This document shows positions 55,630 through 64,000 of a stretch of 64,000 bases of DNA, piece after piece; within the stretch, counting starts at the first letter, position 1, and every line of letters begins with the position of its first letter. The position numbers were made by a program, and so were the translations under genes. The notes beneath the pieces were generated by a model. That model was not told the DNA's origin. It did not search any database and worked only from the letters and a program-made list of their open reading frames with translations. This DNA comes from Myxocyprinus asiaticus (taxonomy: Eukaryota > Chordata > Actinopteri > Cypriniformes > Catostomidae): the NCBI RefSeq assembly GCF_019703515.2, contig NC_059362.1:23000826-23064825 (forward strand), read 5' to 3'.

Positions 55630-57363
55630 TATTTACAGGCTTTCCTGCACGAGACGCTGCTTATACATTGAAAAACAGCGTGGATGGACGCAAAAACGTC
55701 ACCTACTAAACTTAAAATGAAAAACCCTTTAATACAATGACCAGGAAGAAGAGAGAAAGGGAGAGAAAAGGCTTAACATACAAAATAGTGTATTTCTCAT
55801 TGGATTAGTGTTGTTGTTTTGGCAGTAAATAGTGTTTATCATAAGGGAAATTTAATAAAATCACATTAAGTGTTTTTACTAAACCTGTACTACTGTACTT
55901 TTATTTTGAATTAATGTAGTAATGCAGTTTTTCTTACCTCTCTCTTCCAGAACGAGCTCAGACATATGCGATAAAATGTAATGGCATGTCATGAATAGGT
56001 GCGTTTACTGGTGTTTTAAAATCCCTATGGCGTGAAACAATTAACATGCACTTGAATGCTATATGATTTTGACAAAATGATCTTGCTTCTGACAGAAAAC
56101 AAAACAGAAGACGTCCACTGATTGTCACTGATATTTCCCACAGCCATTTCTGTCAAGTGTAGCGTCCGTGTAAAGCAACATCCGATATCTCACACAACTC
56201 ACGCGAAAGGTGTGTGTGTTTCAGGTCAATTTCTCTCGATTTGTGAAATGTTCTCAGTAGTTTGGGTGTGTGACATTAAAATAAAGGACAAACAGCATCA
56301 TGTATGGATTTCATACGGAAAGCAATTTTTTCCCTTAATTACGCAACAATTCCTTATTTTACAGGACGTTTGGCATATTTAGTTAATTAATTTGATCTGA
56401 TACTGCTTCAGCATGAGGGTGACTCTCTCTCCACTCACTGTCATAAATTCCCTCAGTCAATGATGGTGGTGACAATGGTTGTCAGGGGCGGGGAATGGTA
56501 GAATTCAAGTGATAATGCACCAATTACAACAAAGAATCTCCAGTTTCACAAAACAGCATCCAATGCAGTTAAAGGGAAACTAACACGACAGTAGATTATG
56601 GACTTCTGAAGCAGCAACACAAGTGGGTATACTGAGGGTATATGCAAATATTGATCCTTTGAAGTTGTTATACGCAAACAGCCCTGGAAAAAAGTACGCA
56701 TACAGCGTATATGTGCATATAACCCCGACTAATCCACTGATACACACTCCCACTGTGTTTGTGTGCCCTGTTTATTCCCTGGTATTAAGATGCATATGAA
56801 CAGGCACAATCGCCATTTACACCTGATAATATGTGTGTCTTTTGACCAGTTGTGTTCAGATTTCAAGGAGAGGGTCTCTTATTTCATGACCGCACACATC
56901 AATCATTATGTCATCGTGTTAATGCATGATAATAAAGCGCAAAAAAGTATAACAAAAAGAAAGCGTGAAAAAAGCAGTGCATCGTTTCAGCCAATTATAC
57001 TTGCATTTAATATACGCACAAAAACATTATGTTTAGAGCAGAATACTCAGTTATTTTAGTGGAGTACATGTATTAACTGACCTTCAGAGATGTGTTTGCT
57101 TCTCATCTGTGACATTTTATGTTGATATCAGGCACACTGAAAAAGTTCTGTGAACTTCTGCATGTATGTATGCGCTTTAACCTGCAAAGTTTTAGTGCAG
57201 CCTTTGATTGACAGGTAGAACTTTCACCCTAGAACTCCTTGGTTTTACCAGGCTCAGGCATGACAAGTCAAAAAATAAATCATACAGGCCTATCCACTGT
57301 AATGTATATAACATTATAGTGGATGCTTCACACCCCTGAATGTAGCTCTATGTGTCAGAAATG
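55630..57363. other. Intron interval, nothing recognised
   Basis: AT-rich intron sequence. Open frames up to 98 codons (for example 56763-57059) show no motifs or splice support. Confidence 0.5.
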
Positions 57364-59860
57364 ATGAGACAATATATCCAATTGTGGAGACACTTGGATA
57401 TATAACAGTTTATTGCATAAACACAGCTTAAGCTGGTGAAGCGTCAAAGGTACACAGCACCGACAGTAGCGTGGAGATGGAGAGTGTGTTCGTAGGTTTG
57501 TGTGTGTAGTGGAAGTGTAGAGCGTAGATCCGTGAGGAATCCTCTGAAGAGCAGTGTGTTCGTAGGTTTGTGTGCATTGTGGTAGTGTGCGGAGAAGATC
57601 CAGTGCAGTGAGGTTATCGCTGAGGGAAACTCAGGAGAAGCGTCAAGGGAAGTGAGGCAACAGGCTGGAAGGTAACCACAATCCAGGCGCACACAGCGCA
57701 GACTGGCAACCAATACAGAGAACAAGATACAAGACTGACTAGGGCAGAGAGAGAGAGGTAAGTAACAGGACTCGAACAACAATTGAGTGACGAACACAAA
57801 AGCAGAGTGAGGTAGATACAGGCAGGGAACTAATAGTGATCAGGTTTCCCATGGAAACAATCATAGTTCCCACAGCAAAGCTGATTACGTGAGCCAGCGA
57901 CACCTGAATCAATCGAGGAAACATGTAAACACAGGGACCCAGCATCTCTCATCAGGACCATAACCCTCCCGGTCTACCAGGTACTGAACCCCTCTGCACC
58001 TGCGTCTGACGTCAAGTAACCGTTTAACAGTATAAGCTGGGGTGCCAGGCCAGGCGGGGGTGGGACCAGTGTGGAGGGATGAACATTAGACCGGACGTCG
58101 GGCTTGACACGGGAAACTTGGAACGTGGACACGACTGAGGAAAGGGGGCAATTTGAGATGGACCGCCACCAGGCTAATGACCTTAGTGATGGGAAAAGGC
58201 CCAATGAATTTGGGCCCCAGCTTACGAGAGGGAAGTCGGAGAGGAATGTCTTTATTAGACAACCAGACCTTCTGCCTGCAGACATTAAGCTGGAGGTTTA
58301 GACTGGTGGTGGTCTGCCGACTTCTTAATGCGAGCACCAGTCCGGAGGAGGGCTTCATTGGCTATTTGCCAGGTGTGACAGCACCGTTGAATAAGTAATG
58401 TGTGGAAGGGACCTGGGCGTCAGGTTCTTGGGCATAGAACAGAGGGGGCTGGTAACCTAGGCAACAGTGGAAAGGCGATAGCCCCGTAGACGACGGAAAG
58501 GAATCGTGGGCATACTCGACCTAGGCCAAATGAGAGTGCCAAGAAGACGGATTACAGGAAGCGACGCAACGCAGGGTCTTTTCAAGCTCTTTATTCACCC
58601 GCTCTGCCTGCCCATTAGTCTGGGGATGGAACTTAGAGGACAGACTTACAGTAGCCTCCAGCTGTCAACATAATTCTGCCCAAAACCGTGACATGAATTG
58701 GGGTCCCCTGTCAGAAACCACATCGACCAGGAGGCCATGAATGCAGAAGACGTAATTAATGACTTCAACCACTGTCTCCCTTGCTGAAGGTAATTTGGGG
58801 AGGGGAATGAAATGAGCCACCTTCTAGAAACAGGCCACCATGGTCATGACGACCATGTTGCCATGGGATGGGGGAAGACCGGTGACGAAGTCCATGGCAA
58901 TGTGGGACCAGGGTCTCGAAGGGACTGACAGCAGTTGGAGGAACCCGGCCGGAGGCTAACAGGAAGTCTTGTTAGACGCACAGGCAGGGAATGCGGACAT
59001 GTACCAGCAAACATCTTGCGCTAGCGATGGTCACCAAAATCACTGTTGAATGAGTGCCTGAGAATGAGCAGCCCCTGGATAACATTGGACGAGTGGCCCC
59101 ACCGGAGAACGTGTGTCTGGACTGACCAAGGAATGAATAGCAGACCCATTGGGCACCCGGTGGGTGAGGTGGTGTTATGCAGCGCAGAACAGACTTTAGC
59201 CTCCACATCCCAGGACACCATGGGAGTCGGGGAGGATGGTATCCGGAGGGGCGGCAGAGGTCCCGACTTCAAAACATCGGGATAGGGCATCGGGCTTGTT
59301 GTGTTTTTAGAGCCCAGATGGTAAGACAAAATAAAATCAAAATGGGTGAAAAATAGTGCCCAACGAGCCTGTCTGGGGATAAGATGTTTAGCACTGCGTA
59401 AATACTCCAAATTCTTGTGGTCAGTCCAGACCACGAAAGGTACCCCCTAACCCTCTAACCAGTGATGCCACTACCCCAAGGCCAGCCTGACAGCCAACAA
59501 TTCTCTATTACCGATGTTGTAATTCCGTACAGCTGGGGAAAGGCGGTGAGAAAAAAGGCGCATGGGTGCACCTTCCCATCCGAGGAAGAGCGCTGGGACA
59601 GAACAGCACCGACCCCGACCTCCGACACATCAACTTCCACAACGAACTGACGTGAAGGGTCGGGAGTACTAAGAATGGGAGCGGAGGTAAACTTTTATTT
59701 AAATTTAGAAAATGCAGCTTCTGCCTGCGAGGAACAACAAAACTTGGTACGGGTGGATGTGAGATCTGTCAGGGGCTACTCTACCCACCTCTGGTCATAA
59801 CGTGGCAATTTTTGAATGTTTAAAGTGCAAGTCAGGATCTGACTGTTATTACGGATGGGA
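57364..59860 (-). mobile_element. Decayed Ty3/gypsy element: RNase H, integrase, chromodomain-type end, 3' region
   Basis: The coding strand is -. From 59860 down it shows RNase H, a very degraded integrase and a chromodomain-like C-terminus, then about 540 bp (57364-57905) without coding that may be the 3' LTR. The latter contains the phrase GTGTTCGTAGGTTTGTGTG twice (57487 and 57557). No 5' half is present. It belongs to a different gypsy family from the one at 14.4 kb, because here RNase H is followed by integrase. Confidence 0.8.
57905..59860 (-). pseudogene. Ty3/gypsy RNase H-integrase-chromodomain (broken)
   Basis: Motifs in coding order: [20 protein letters not shown] (RNase H, about 59640), [16 protein letters not shown] and [20 protein letters not shown] (59434 onward), [18 protein letters not shown] (integrase catalytic Asp region, about 58900), [20 protein letters not shown] then [11 protein letters not shown] (integrase C-terminal region, about 58275-58180), and [18 protein letters not shown] (chromodomain end, about 57985-57930) with a stop near 57910. 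At least four frameshifts and several stops are needed to follow it. It is an old, dead copy. Confidence 0.82.
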
Positions 59861-60673
59861 ACATTGATTACTGAATAAATCTGATCTGTTGCTCACACTT
59901 AGTGATAACACGGCATTGGAAGATCTGGAATACAGCGCACAAAGAGGGTTACTTTTATTCTACAAGCATTCTACAAACTCCCTTTGTGTTCCACGACATA
60001 CACAATCAAATTTTATGATTAAACAACAAGCAAATGATGGCAGAATTTTCAAATCATTACATTTTATGATTTAGCCTTGAGTAAAGTATTAATATTAGAA
60101 AGCTCCGAAATGAGTTGAATACGGTACAGAGTAACATTTAAAATATAGACCAAGGGCGACATTTTGGTGGTGCAGGGAAATAAAAGTCACTTCAATGACG
60201 TTTCGTCATAAGTGTGTTGGCAGCAAACTTGTTTATAATTTTGTTTTGTTTTTCTTCACTATTCAATCTACCTCATTCATTTGGGAAAAAATAATAATAA
60301 TAAAGAAAATAATTAGAAACTCACAATATTTGGCAAATCCAGTGATTAGTTCTTCCTTAAAGGCACTCAGTGTCACATTCTTCCTAGTTGCAATGTACAG
60401 TTTTTGGTATATTTAAATGCATATATTTTTTTCTTTTTTTAAAACAGTTTCTACCCACAGAAGTGTTGTCATTAGTAACAGTTGTTTTCACCCATGGAGA
60501 GTTACTGCAGAGCTGCTAAACCATCATGGATATACTGTAGCTAGAAATACTAGAGAGGGTTCAATCAGTAGACAATTACAGTACGAGTGTGTTTGTTTGC
60601 CTGATTGATAATCAAATTCCAGGGCATATCAATTGTGTAGATTTTATAATCTATTTATTTTGTCTTTTCACAG
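59861..60673. other. Last scfd2 intron, 3' part
   Basis: AT-rich intron sequence ending in the acceptor of the terminal exon. Nothing else recognised. Confidence 0.5.
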
Positions 60674-60766
60674 GTACTTGTTATGTCCACTAAATTGCTG
60701 AGACCTACCGATGTCCCTCGATTACTCTTCAACACAGACAGGCTCAAACCTGACATTGGAGTGTGA
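60674..60766 (+). CDS. scfd2: scfd2 terminal coding exon
   Basis: A good acceptor TTTTCACAG ends at 60673. Thirty codons follow, reading VLVMSTKLLRPTDVPRLLF, then NTDRLKPDIGV, and a TGA stop at 60764-60766. This matches the extreme C-terminus of vertebrate SCFD2, which ends at TDRL.PD.G plus one residue. The exon is phase 0 with the preceding donor and has no lesion. No AATAAA is obvious in the first 100 bases after the stop; AAATAAAC occurs near 61111-61118, beyond a TTAA MITE, and could serve the transcript, but this is not established. Confidence 0.88.
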   Translation, partial: VLVMSTKLLRPTDVPRLLFNTDRLKPDIGV

Positions 60767-60887
60767 AGGGACAAACAGCATAGACTCACACACAGTTCTC
60801 TTGCTTTTGGATTCAGTCCAACCTTGTCTGAAGTGTCTGAAGCTGGAGTATGAGTTAAAAACATTGTATATTTAATCATTAGGAGAA

Positions 60888-61082
60888 TTTAAAGAATATT
60901 CCGGGTTCAATACATTTAAGTTTCAATACACTTCCACTGTAAGTGTCTCACTGTAACCCAGATTTTTGCTTTTTTAAAGAAAACGAGGGACAAGTAAAAA
61001 TGTATTTTTGTGGTAATCCACATTATACCAAAAGTGCTGTCGATTGAGCTTAACTTGTATTGAACCTGGAATATTCCTTTAA
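60888..61082. mobile_element. TTAA-flanked MITE, copy 3 (short, internally deleted)
   Basis: The ends TTTAAAGAATATTCCGGGTT and AACCTGGAATATTCCTTTAA match the 62424-63002 copy. About 380 bp of the middle is missing, leaving a 195-bp element just behind the scfd2 stop codon. Confidence 0.8.
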
Positions 61083-61254
61083 GGATTATACAAAACAAGC
61101 TCCTGTTTTAAAATAAACATCACCACATCCAATTCCAATATTTTCTCATTTTGTTGTATGTGACCAATGATCCTGAATTTCCTTGATGACCCTATACTCG
61201 TTTGTAGCTTATAAGCATGAGTGCACACACTCAAAAACACAGTGCAGTGTGTAA

Positions 61255-62020
61255 GGGCGTACTCACACTAGGCCGGGTTGCCTTCTACCATGCCAAGCAC
61301 GATTGTCCCCACTCCCCCACTAGCCTGCACTCACATTGCACTTAACGTTCCGGGCCTGAGCACCCTTACGTCATTACGATGTGACTTTTTGTTTTGAAGA
61401 AAACAGGAAGAAAAGCACTTTTACAGAGCACAATGGAGTCCATCATTGTGACGTTACTTTGTGGCTTATTTTGAGTCATTTGTGGCACGGTCACACACGG
61501 CCCTCTCACATGCCTAACTGTTGACAGCATCATACCACTGGAATTTATCTTTTTTGTCTGACAAGCTGTCAGATGTACGGAGTGCATCCTGTACTTTCAG
61601 ATATTTAACTCGCAGTTTTTTCAGCTTGTCACGTCATTGCTCAATGGTTCTTTGGTATCCACGAGCACGAAGATAGTCACAAATTTTACCAAATATCTCG
61701 TAGTTCTTGTGTTTTGTATCCAGTTGTTCCTGTATACTCTCGTCTGCCCAGATTTCCAGTAAACACTGCACCTATGCTGTAGACCAAAGTGAACCCTTTG
61801 CCAAGTCGCATCATTGATGTCATGTTTCGAGTTCCGTGCTTGGTCACGGTTAGCGATCACGCTAGATGCGTACTGTACCTGAACCAACCAAACCGTGCCC
61901 GAGCTAACCTCTTCAAGCGGGCCAAAGCACGGTTCAGCATATCACACTAGTCAAATGAACTGGACTTTGGGGGTCAAACGTGTTCGGGCATGGTACAGAT
62001 TGCCAAGTGTGAGTACACCC
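61255..62020 (-). mobile_element. Harbinger-type element, TSD TAA, with Myb/SANT-like remnant
   Basis: The ends GGGCGTACTCACACTAGG and CCAAGTGTGAGTACACCC are inverted repeats flanked by TAA (61252-61254 and 62021-62023). On -, between about 61760 and 61560, frames read WADESIQEQLD, then KNYEIFGKICDYLRARGYQR and KLKKLRVKYLKVQDALRTSD. This is the trihelix/Myb-SANT-like domain encoded by the second gene of PIF/Harbinger transposons. A stop replaces the residue after TIEQ, and short indels break the frame. The DDE transposase gene is absent. Confidence 0.82.
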
Positions 62021-62284
62021 TAAATCACTTAAAACTGTCATATTTTGCTCATGGATGTCATTATAACATGCACACAGTCAATTTTTCATAGTGTTGGCAA
62101 CAGATACAACAGATTCTAAAGTTAATTTCTTACTATCTGCAAGTGTTGAAGCTCATAGTTCCTTCTCTCCTCTTTTCACTCATCACTGTTGTTGAGCATG
62201 TTATTAGAGATACAGTGAAAGATGGAGAGAGGACAGAGGTCAAAAAAGGGTGGGGATATCTTTTCTCTCACTTTCACAAAGATA

Positions 62285-62415
62285 TTTGTTTTTATATCAT
62301 AGGGGAGAATTTGTATTGACTTCTATTGTTTTTATACAAAACTAATATTTTCTATTCCCTACCCCTAAACCTCACACTCACACAAACGTTTTTACATTTT
62401 CATTAAGACATTTAG
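62285..62415. repeat. Dispersed teleost repeat, copy 3 (inverted)
   Basis: TTGACTTCTATTGTTTTTAT and CCCTACCCCTAAACCTCACA are the inverse complement of the phrases in the copy at 21935-22130. Confidence 0.5.
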
Positions 62416-62423
62416 TATGTTTA

Positions 62424-63002
62424 TTAAAGGAATATGAGTTCAATGCAAATTTAGCTCAATCAGCAGCATTTGTGGCATAATGTTGATTTCCACAAAAAGA
62501 CAATTTCAACTCATCCCTGCTTTTCTTAAAAAAAAAATAAATAAAAAAAGAAAAAGTGGGGCATTTACAATGGAAGTGAATGGGGGCCATTTTGGAGGGT
62601 TAAAAGGCAGAAATGTGAAGCTTAAAGTTTGATAAAATACTTGCATTAATTCTTCTGTTAGAACTTGTAAATTATTTGAGCTCTAAAGTTGTTTAAATAA
62701 CCGCTGATTTGGGGTTTTATGGTTTACAGCATTCTAAAATTGATTACAATCGTACACAGAAAATGTTGTGATTTCATCACACTAAAACCATATTACCACT
62801 CGTATTGTTTGTCTTGTGGCTATACTTTTAAAACAGTGAGTATTTTAACATTTACAGATTGGCCCCATCCACTTTCATTATAAATGTCTCACTGAACCCA
62901 GATTTTTGCTTTTTTTATAGAAAATATTTTTGTTGTACTCAATTTTGCCACAAATGCTGTTGATTGATCTTAACTTGTATTGAACCTGGAATATTCCTTT
63001 AA
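62424..63002. mobile_element. TTAA-flanked MITE, copy 4 (complete)
   Basis: It runs from TTAAAGGAATATGAGTTCAA to CTGGAATATTCCTTTAA, 579 bp, bounded by TTAA at both ends. It has mirrored arms (TTTGTGGCATAATGTTGATT and GCCACAAATGCTGTTGATTG) and no coding sequence. It shows what the split copy at 6405-10203 looked like before insertion. Confidence 0.85.
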
Positions 63003-63275
63003 GCTGTTTTCCTTGCACGGACTGTTGGCTGGTTCCTACAATGTTGGGTATTTCAGTGTAGACAAACTTTCTCCTCCCTGTAAATGGGAATAAATGAAAA
63101 AAAAAAAAAAAAAAAAAAAAAAATTTAAACTAAATGAAAGTTTACATGGTGTGTCCAATTGTAGGTCAACTTACAAGATTAAAACTCAATGACATGTGCA
63201 TACTGGTGTTTTGGTTGGATTCATGATACTTAAATTCAGAACCAATAAAATACTTTTTTTTTTTTTTTTTTTTTT
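63003..63275. other. Intergenic interval with A-run and T-run
   Basis: A run of about 26 A lies at 63097-63122 and about 22 T at 63254-63275. The T-run directly follows, in - strand sense, the AATAAA of the candidate convergent transcript. Nothing else recognised. Confidence 0.6.
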
Positions 63276-64000
63276 AAATATCTTTATTTCCAATCACAAA
63301 ATGAACAATTAAATAAATAACTCTGAGCTTCAGCCCCTTGGCATTTTTTAAAGTGCATTTACCAAAAAAAAAAAAAATTATATTCCACTGTAGAAGTGAC
63401 ACAAAGCACAGTTTTACACAAAACCAGGAGAAACATTGTGGCCTTGTACACAAGAATAGGACTGTAGACAGAGTGAGAGATAACACACTTTTTGCTTTGC
63501 TTGAGTGCCTTGTCCTTTAACAATGCCTGCATTCAGACGGTCTCTGCAGTGAGAGTTGAAAACCTTGACCACAAGAAAAAATAATCACCCTCCCTTGCCT
63601 TTCAAAAAACCAATTCTTAAAATAGTCAGTTATGTGGCCTTCAAGATATTTGCTGCCATGAGAACATGTCTAAAAGTTCACAGGTAAGGCAGTGTGTATG
63701 TGTATGAATGCACGTTTCATTCAGTTTCGTTCGGTCTTTGCACTGTCCCTCAAGGAGCCAAGACCACATCTCTCCCAGGCTTCTGCGGTGTCCACATGGA
63801 TCTAAGTGACAGCATCAAGTGTCCACTAGCACTGGAATGGTCAAGTGGAAATTTAAGAGTTCAGCAGCCCTCAACATATTTTTTCAGCAACCATAATACA
63901 ATCAGAGGTCAAGGGTTTAAGGGCCTCTGTTTGTAACTGGTCTGCCGATTAACAACGAAACTCATGAACTTCAAAAGGAGCGAGACCTATACATTCAGAA
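63276..64000 (-). other. Candidate 3' UTR of a convergent neighbouring gene (rasl11b by synteny)
   Basis: On the - strand this non-repetitive stretch ends in AATAAA (63288-63283), followed after about 7 nt by a genomic poly(A) run (poly-T on +, 63254-63275). That is how a transcript 3' end facing scfd2 would look. In human the gene tail-to-tail with SCFD2 is RASL11B, so a 3' UTR of that gene is a reasonable guess. I see no coding sequence to confirm it: short open stretches on either strand resemble nothing I know. The encoded A-run could instead mark an inserted processed transcript. The identification is inference. Confidence 0.35.

Larger units (their letters stand above)
33087..60766 (+). 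other. scfd2: scfd2 gene, 3' portion (four exons visible)
   Basis: This span contains the last four recognisable exons of Sec1 family domain-containing 2, a member of the Sec1/Munc18 group linked to vesicle fusion. Identification rests on the exon translations, which match the C-terminal part of vertebrate SCFD2 as I remember it: the stretches HLKQF, LTDLLKTGFSMFMK, RPHPSDHPLL, VGGVT.SE and LL.P.D.P.LLF.TDRL occur in the right order on one strand. Introns are 17.1, 2.5 and 7.6 kb and filled with transposons. Upstream exons encoding most of the protein were not found and probably lie before the window. An in-frame TAG (33227-33229) and a damaged acceptor at 52962-52964 suggest that this copy may be a pseudogene or need non-standard splicing. 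Confidence 0.85.

Noticed and set aside
57364..59860. A host gene with a chromodomain
   Set aside because: The order RNase H, integrase, chromodomain-type end and the decayed frames are those of a Ty3/gypsy element.
1..64000. CRISPR array, rRNA, tRNA gene or bacterial-type operon
   Set aside because: None seen. The direct repeats are microsatellites, transposon ends or single duplications, and the window is clearly vertebrate.

Overview
The window is vertebrate nuclear DNA from a teleost, most likely a cyprinid (carp, goldfish or barbel type). The evidence is the repeat content: AT-rich DNA full of fish-type Tc1, hAT, piggyBac-like and Harbinger-like elements, L2-type LINEs, DIRS and Ty3/gypsy retrotransposons, and long dinucleotide runs. 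The species assignment is inference. There are no operons, rRNA or tRNA genes, or CRISPR arrays.

The only host protein gene I can support is the 3' part of scfd2 (Sec1 family domain-containing 2) on the + strand. Four exons are visible at 33087-33232, 50305-50439, 52964-53083 and 60674-60766, separated by introns of 17.1, 2.5 and 7.6 kb. Everything upstream of 33 kb would then be an intron of that gene or its 5' flank. Two exons carry apparent lesions: an in-frame TAG near the end of the first, and an AG-to-AA change at the acceptor of the third. This copy may therefore be a decaying duplicate, which would be plausible in a polyploid cyprinid. Beyond the scfd2 stop codon, 63.28-64.0 kb reads on the - strand like the 3' UTR of a convergent gene. 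Vertebrate gene order suggests rasl11b, but no coding sequence is visible.

Layout. 0.8-4.6 kb: an old LINE remnant and a 1.9-kb hAT-like element. 6.4-10.2 kb: a TTAA-flanked MITE split by a LINE (itself split by a Tc1 element) and by a small hAT MITE. 11.6-16.0 kb: a deleted DIRS retrotransposon (copy A, - strand) joined to a Ty3/gypsy RT-RNase H-3' LTR fragment. 17.7-18.8 kb and 21.1-21.9 kb: piggyBac-like and Harbinger-like non-autonomous elements. 22.25-33.03 kb: one foldback MITE expanded from about 0.56 to 10.8 kb by a 5.9-kb DIRS element with both ends (copy B, - strand) and a 4.2-kb hAT-type element; the hAT contains a SINE-like repeat and a Tc1 relative that is cut by a solo gypsy LTR. 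34.3-37.3 kb: two hAT-type elements. 38.1-43.1 kb: a 5'-truncated DIRS (copy C, + strand). 44.0-45.25 kb: a piggyBac-like element inverted relative to the 17.7-kb copy. 47.0-49.7 kb: an L2-type LINE (- strand) with an internal deletion. 52.1-55.6 kb: an intact foldback MITE, a Tc1-derived MITE and an unclassified 19-bp-TIR element. 57.4-59.9 kb: a decayed gypsy element (- strand). 60.9-63.0 kb: further TTAA MITEs and a Harbinger-like element with a Myb/SANT-like remnant.

No transposon copy here looks able to move by itself. The three DIRS copies carry complementary losses: A has no RT, B lacks the RT YLDD box, and C lacks its 5' end. I found no convincing new host system. The most interesting signals are the scfd2 lesions, the layered insertions that give a relative chronology, the complete DIRS end architecture, and the unclassified TIR element at 54.7-55.6 kb.
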